Source: an uncultured Rhodospirillales bacterium (lineage in GTDB: Bacteria > Pseudomonadota > Alphaproteobacteria > Acetobacterales > Acetobacteraceae). Taken from it: DNA of 7,171 bases. The translations under genes were made by a program, and so were the position numbers. The notes below the pieces were generated by a model. It was not told the origin of the DNA. It worked only from the letters and a program-made list of their open reading frames with translations, and ran no database searches. Where the stretch lies: the NCBI GenBank assembly GCA_903904805.1, contig CAIVDX010000636.1, positions 1 through 7,171 on the forward strand, given 5' to 3'. Positions 3,668 to 7,171 of the stretch are shown piece by piece; position 1 is the first letter of the stretch; each line of letters starts with the position of its first letter.

Positions 3668-5689
3668 TCAGGGCAGCCGATCGAGAAGCTTGTTGAGTTC
3701 GGGCGACAGGCTGCTGCGCACCGCGTCGGGCAGCCGTTCAAGGGCGCTGGCCGGCGGTGGCGCTGCCTGACCGGAGCGGCCGAAGCGGGCGGCGGCCAGC
3801 CCACGCTCGCAGTCGTCCGGGGCGAGCAGCTGGGTGGCGGTGCCGATCACCGCGGCCACCACCTCCCTGCCCTGCGGCACCGGCCCATCCCAGGCGACGC
3901 GCGGATCGGCGATCGGCCCGGCGATCCGTGCGGGGATGGCGATGCCGGTCACCGGCGGCAGGCGCAATGTGGGCTTCACGCGCAGATCCAGCGTCTGCGG
4001 ACCCAGTGCCAGGCTGCCGCTGCCGGTGAGGAACAGGGCCGAGCTGTCGAGCGTGAGGGTGCTGAGGGTGGCGATGCCGTCGCTGATCCGGCCGGCGATG
4101 GCCAGACAGCGCAGCGTGCCGCGGCCGGCGGCATCGCGCGGGGACAGGCCCAGCTGGGGCAGCAGCGGGCCAAGCGGCCCGGTGGCGACCCCGGTCTCCA
4201 CTTCACCGCCCACCGCCGAGAGGCCGAACTGGCCATCGGCGCTCTCGATCAGCGCGTGCGGGCTCTCGCCCTGGCCCTCGATCCGCACTGTGAGATCGGT
4301 GAGCGCGGCCAGCAGGTCCGGCAGGCCGAGCTGGCGGCTCAGCACCTCCGCGCGCGCACCCTTGCCGTCGATGCTCAGCGCGATGTCCGGCCGGAAGGAG
4401 GTGCCGGAGGCGACGAAGCTGCCGGTGAGCTCACCGCCGGGCAGGCCCAGCGTGACCGGCGCGAGGGCGAGTTTGCTGTTGGCGCGCGCCACATGCAGTT
4501 GCGCGGGGCCGAAATTCTGCCCGCGCCGGCGCAGCTGTTGCGCCTTGATCGTGAGGTCCAGATCGGGCCCGTCCAGCAGCCCCTCCGGCCAGGCCGCGGT
4601 CGAGAGCAGGCCGTCATCGCCGGTCTCCGGCACCTTGTTCTGCTGTGCGCCGCCGGCCGTCACCTGGGTCGGCGGCGCGACCATGTCGAGGGCATCGGCG
4701 TCGAGCTTGCGCAGGGTCATCTGCCCGCTCAGCCGGCCCGCACCCAGGCCACGCCAGTCGAGACTGCCGAACCCATCCAGTGCGGGCGACACCACATCGA
4801 TCCCGGTGGCCCGGATGGAGGCGGCACCGAGTTCGACGCTGAGGTGGGCACGTAGCTTGGCGTCGGTCAGCGCCGGCAGGGGCATGTCGGGCAGGAAGGC
4901 CGCCAGCGCGTCCATCGCGGCGACGTCGCCGGTGAGGTCGGCGACCATGCCAACCCCGCTGGTCGCGTTGGTGAGAGTGCCATCGAGCAGCAGGCTCACG
5001 CCATGGCCGCCGAAGGCGATGTGGAACGGCCAGGGCTCCTCGGCCGCGCGCAGGTCGGCCAGCGGGCCGGTGAGCAGGCTCAGATAGCCGTGCTGGTCGC
5101 CCTGCTGGACCTGCGCGCCGATGCGGACCTGCTCGTCGGAGTCGCTGCTGGCCAGGTGGATGTCGGGCATCAGCAGGCCCAGCGCCCGACCGCTGGCGCC
5201 GTTGCGCAGGGTGAGCCGGGCATTGTGCAGGTTGATGGTCTCGACCGGCAGCGAGCCGCCGCCCATACCGTTGGCAGCCTGGCCGCGGCCGCGCGGCTGG
5301 GTGGGGCCGGTGAAGCGCCAGTTGCCGGCGCGGTTGCCGTCAGTCTCCAGCAGCAGGTCGGGGTCTTCCAGATCAAGCTGGGTGACCACCACCCGGCCTT
5401 GCAGCAGGGCCAGCCAGCTGAGCTGGGCATAGAGGCGATGCAGGGTGAGCATCGGGCGGTCGCTGCCGCCGGGGGCGTTGGCCAGGCGGAGGTCGAAGAT
5501 CTCGATCTTCGCGGCGGGGAAGATGTCGGTATAGACCTCGCCATCGATGCTGACGGCGCGGCCGGTGGCGCGCTCCAGGGCGGCGACGATGCGTGGGGTG
5601 AGCAGCGGCGGGCCGAGCAGCTGGCCGGCGCCGACCACCAGCATCAGCGTAAACAGCAGTTCCGCCGCCCGGATTGCCCACAGCCTCAT
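3668..5689 (-). CDS. AsmA-family envelope protein
   Basis: AsmA-family proteins are inner-membrane-anchored periplasmic proteins related to bridge-like lipid carriers (AsmA, TamB, YhdP) and are linked to outer-membrane biogenesis and phospholipid transport. This 673-residue product starts MRLWAIRAAELLFTLMLVV, giving one membrane segment (about 7-29) with no obvious cleavage site. It continues with the AsmA N-domain: PRIVAALERATGRAVSIDGEV (33-52, in two parts PRIVAALERA and TGRAVSIDGEV), IEIFDLRLANAP, and LLQGRVVVTQLDLEDPDLLL (95-114). A long beta-rich middle follows, then the AsmA C-domain, with GTLRCLAIAGRI and GSGSLALGPQTLDLRV. The tail near DDCERGLAAAR is also usual in alphaproteobacterial members. 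I chose ATG 5689 over the GTG one codon earlier because GGGGA then has better spacing. It lies 27 bp after the rluC-type gene, so cotranscription is likely. Its cargo is unknown. Confidence 0.88.
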   Translation of the reverse strand: MRLWAIRAAELLFTLMLVVGAGQLLGPPLLTPRIVAALERATGRAVSIDGEVYTDIFPAAKIEIFDLRLANAPGGSDRPMLTLHRLYAQLSWLALLQGRVVVTQLDLEDPDLLLETDGNRAGNWRFTGPTQPRGRGQAANGMGGGSLPVETINLHNARLTLRNGASGRALGLLMPDIHLASSDSDEQVRIGAQVQQGDQHGYLSLLTGPLADLRAAEEPWPFHIAFGGHGVSLLLDGTLTNATSGVGMVADLTGDVAAMDALAAFLPDMPLPALTDAKLRAHLSVELGAASIRATGIDVVSPALDGFGSLDWRGLGAGRLSGQMTLRKLDADALDMVAPPTQVTAGGAQQNKVPETGDDGLLSTAAWPEGLLDGPDLDLTIKAQQLRRRGQNFGPAQLHVARANSKLALAPVTLGLPGGELTGSFVASGTSFRPDIALSIDGKGARAEVLSRQLGLPDLLAALTDLTVRIEGQGESPHALIESADGQFGLSAVGGEVETGVATGPLGPLLPQLGLSPRDAAGRGTLRCLAIAGRISDGIATLSTLTLDSSALFLTGSGSLALGPQTLDLRVKPTLRLPPVTGIAIPARIAGPIADPRVAWDGPVPQGREVVAAVIGTATQLLAPDDCERGLAAARFGRSGQAAPPPASALERLPDAVRSSLSPELNKLLDRLP

Positions 5690-5716
5690 CACGTCCCCGC
5701 CTTTGCTGCGGCCTGT

Positions 5717-6703
5717 CTACCAGAACCGGCGGGAGGCGGGAGTGGGCGGAACGGTGAAACCGAGCCGGACGAAGCTTTCGCGCATGTGCTCGGGCGGCGG
5801 AGCGCTGATCTCCAGCCAGCCGCCGGCCGGATGGGGCAGCAGCAGCTGGTGGGCGTGCAGATGCAGCTTCTGCGCGAAGCCCTCGACCCGCGCGGCCCAG
5901 ATCTCGTCGCGCGGGGCGCCGTATTTGGGGTCGCCGACGATCGGCGTGGCCAGGGCGGCGCAATGCACGCGCAGCTGGTGGGTGCGCCCGGTGAGCGGGT
6001 TCAGCTCCAGCCAGGAGAGTTTGCGCGCGGCGTGTTCGAGCGTGCGGTAGTCTGTGAGCGCGCTGGCGGCCTCGGGGTCGTCGCGGTTGGCGATGGCGGT
6101 GCGGGCGCCGCGGCCGTCGGAGGCGCGGACCAGGGGCGCGTCGATGCGGCCTTCGGGCGGGTTGGGGCGGCCGGCGACCAGCGCCCAGTAGGTCTTTTTC
6201 ACGTCGCGGCCGCGGAAGCTGGCGGCGAGCCTGGCGGCGATGCCCGGCGTGCGGGCGAGCAGCAGAACGCCGGCGGTGTCCTTGTCGAGCCGGTGCACCA
6301 GCAGCGGCTTCTGGCCATCGCGCGCCAACGCCTCCACCAGCGCGTCGAGATGCACGACGATCCCCGGACCGCCCTGCACCGGCAGGCCGAAGGGCTTGTT
6401 CAGCGCGATGACCTGCTCGTCCTGATAGAGGATCAGCTTTTCGAGCTCCGCCCGCACGCGCGGGTCGGGGGCGGCGGGCGTTGGCCTGGCGGAGCTGGGC
6501 TGCGGCAGCGGCGGGACGCGCACGGTCTGGCCGGCGAGCAGGCGGGTGGAGGCCTCGGCGCGCCTGCCATCGACGCGGATCTGGCCGGTGCGGCACATCT
6601 TCTCGATCGCACCCTGGGTGAGGTGCGGGAAATGGCGGCGGAACCAGCGATCGAGGCGGATATCGGCCTCATCGTCCGTCACGGTGCGGAGCGCGACACT
6701 CAT
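5717..6703 (-). CDS. RluC/RluD-family 23S rRNA pseudouridine synthase
   Basis: Members of this family isomerise specific uridines of 23S rRNA to pseudouridine during large-subunit assembly. The 328-residue protein has an S4 RNA-binding domain (about 15-62, IRLDRWFRRHFPHLTQGAIEK in two parts IRLDRWFRRHF and PHLTQGAIEK, then GQIRVDGRRAE), a Pro/Ala linker (64-80), and the catalytic domain: VIALNKPFGLPVQGG (98-112), HRLDKDTAGVLLLAR (137-151) with catalytic aspartate D140, and TGRTHQLRVH (238-247). The domain order fits RluC or RluD; RluC is the likelier of the two in this gene neighbourhood, but target uridines cannot be read from the sequence, so no symbol is given. Its ATG overlaps the rarA stop by 4 nt (ATGA), and GGGAG lies 8 nt upstream inside rarA, indicating coupled translation. 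Confidence 0.95.
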   Translation of the reverse strand: MSVALRTVTDDEADIRLDRWFRRHFPHLTQGAIEKMCRTGQIRVDGRRAEASTRLLAGQTVRVPPLPQPSSARPTPAAPDPRVRAELEKLILYQDEQVIALNKPFGLPVQGGPGIVVHLDALVEALARDGQKPLLVHRLDKDTAGVLLLARTPGIAARLAASFRGRDVKKTYWALVAGRPNPPEGRIDAPLVRASDGRGARTAIANRDDPEAASALTDYRTLEHAARKLSWLELNPLTGRTHQLRVHCAALATPIVGDPKYGAPRDEIWAARVEGFAQKLHLHAHQLLLPHPAGGWLEISAPPPEHMRESFVRLGFTVPPTPASRRFW

Positions 6704-7171
6704 GCGCCGCGCTCCCTGCGGAGTTTGGACCAGTATTCCAGACGCTTGCCGACCTCGCGTTCGAAGCCGCGCGGGGCGGGACGGTAAAACTCCACGCGGG
6801 GCATCCCTTCGGGGAAATGATCCTGGCCGGAGAAGGCGTCCGGCGAATCGTGATCGTAGGCGTAGCCGGCGCCGTAGCCGAGCTCTTTCATCAGCCTGGT
6901 CGGCGCGTTGAGGATATGCGCCGGCGGGGCGAGGCTGCCGGTGCCTTTGGCGGCGCGCATGGCCTCGCCATAGGCGACATAGGCGGCATTCGATTTCGGA
7001 GCGGTGCCGAGATAGAGCACCGCCTGCACGATCGCCAGCTCACCCTCCGGGCTGCCGAGGCGCTCATAGGCCTCCCAGGCGGACAGCGCCTGCACCAGCG
7101 CCTGCGGGTCGGCGAGGCCGATATCCTCACTGGCGAAGCGCACCAGGCGGCGGGCGATGAAGCGGGGATCC
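6700..7171 (-). CDS. rarA: Replication-associated recombination protein A (MgsA/RarA), C-terminal part
   Basis: RarA is an AAA+ ATPase related to clamp loaders and to eukaryotic WRNIP1/Mgs1; it acts at stalled replication forks. Only the last 156 residues are present; the frame is open to the right edge and enters at DPRFIARRLVRFASEDIGLADP in two parts (DPRFIARRLVRF, ASEDIGLADP), a hallmark of the region after the AAA+ core. KSNAAYVAYGEAM (59-71 of the visible part) and the closing C-terminal domain with PPAHILNAPTRLMKELGYG (82-100), DSPDAFSGQDHFPE and FYRPAPRGFEREVGKRL (128-144) are all present. The family is about 440 residues, so roughly the first 285, including Walker A and B, lie beyond the window. 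The intact stop overlaps the next gene by 4 nt. It is the most upstream visible gene of the minus-strand cluster. Confidence 0.96.
   Translation of the reverse strand, partial: DPRFIARRLVRFASEDIGLADPQALVQALSAWEAYERLGSPEGELAIVQAVLYLGTAPKSNAAYVAYGEAMRAAKGTGSLAPPAHILNAPTRLMKELGYGAGYAYDHDSPDAFSGQDHFPEGMPRVEFYRPAPRGFEREVGKRLEYWSKLRRERGA

Noticed and set aside
3662..5087. Two overlapping plus-strand ORFs (397 and 417 codons) opposite the AsmA-family gene
   Set aside because: Same reason: two long open antisense frames over one real gene reflect GC codon bias. Their products are Arg/Pro/Gly/Ser-rich with no motifs.
5003..6787. A 594-codon plus-strand ORF opposite the rluC-type gene and the AsmA-family gene
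   Set aside because: It is antisense to two clearly recognisable genes, has the low-complexity Gly/Ala/Arg/Gln make-up of a shadow frame in GC-rich DNA, and matches no family I know.
7166..7171. BamHI site (GGATCC) exactly at the right edge, possibly a cloning boundary
   Set aside because: A second GGATCC inside thiG (2523-2528) and the absence of a site at the left edge give no support for a complete BamHI fragment; it is probably chance or window cutting.

Overview
The window is a GC-rich (roughly 70% by eye), gene-dense stretch of bacterial chromosome. An ATP12-type F1-ATPase chaperone (a family of alphaproteobacteria and mitochondria), the aroQ-accB-accC order and the style of the AsmA and RluC proteins point to an alphaproteobacterium. 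An A/T-rich palindromic terminator between convergent genes makes me lean towards Acetobacteraceae or another Rhodospirillales member; the genus cannot be fixed. All genes look like core housekeeping genes. I see no mobile element, CRISPR array, tRNA or rRNA.

Layout. (1) 1-1445, minus strand: a tight aroQ > accB > accC cluster, read right to left. It joins the shikimate-pathway dehydroquinase to the two biotin-dependent subunits of acetyl-CoA carboxylase; accC runs off the left edge. (2) 1446-1534: an 89-bp divergent intergenic region with a small dyad. (3) 1535-2559, plus strand: thiS and thiG, which make the thiazole half of thiamine. They are separated by only 5 bp and joined by a run of eight Gs. 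One extra G, or a -1 ribosomal slip, would fuse them into one bifunctional protein, an architecture I recall in related bacteria. (4) 2560-2596: a short convergent gap with an A6/T6 palindrome, probably a bidirectional terminator. (5) 2597-7171, minus strand: a second cluster transcribed right to left, rarA (3' part) > rluC/D-type pseudouridine synthase > AsmA-family protein > ATP12 chaperone > acylphosphatase. Neighbours overlap by 1-4 bp or lie a few tens of bases apart, except for a 94-bp gap with two hairpins before the ATP12 gene.

The two most useful observations are these. First, the ATP12 reading frame has no ATG, GTG or TTG that would keep its conserved N-terminus; a CTG codon sits exactly where the family's initiator Met should be, 6 nt after an AGGAG ribosome-binding site. 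Second, the thiS/thiG split depends on the length of a G8 tract. I found no evidence of a wholly new system; long plus-strand ORFs opposite the minus-strand genes look like GC-codon-bias shadows.
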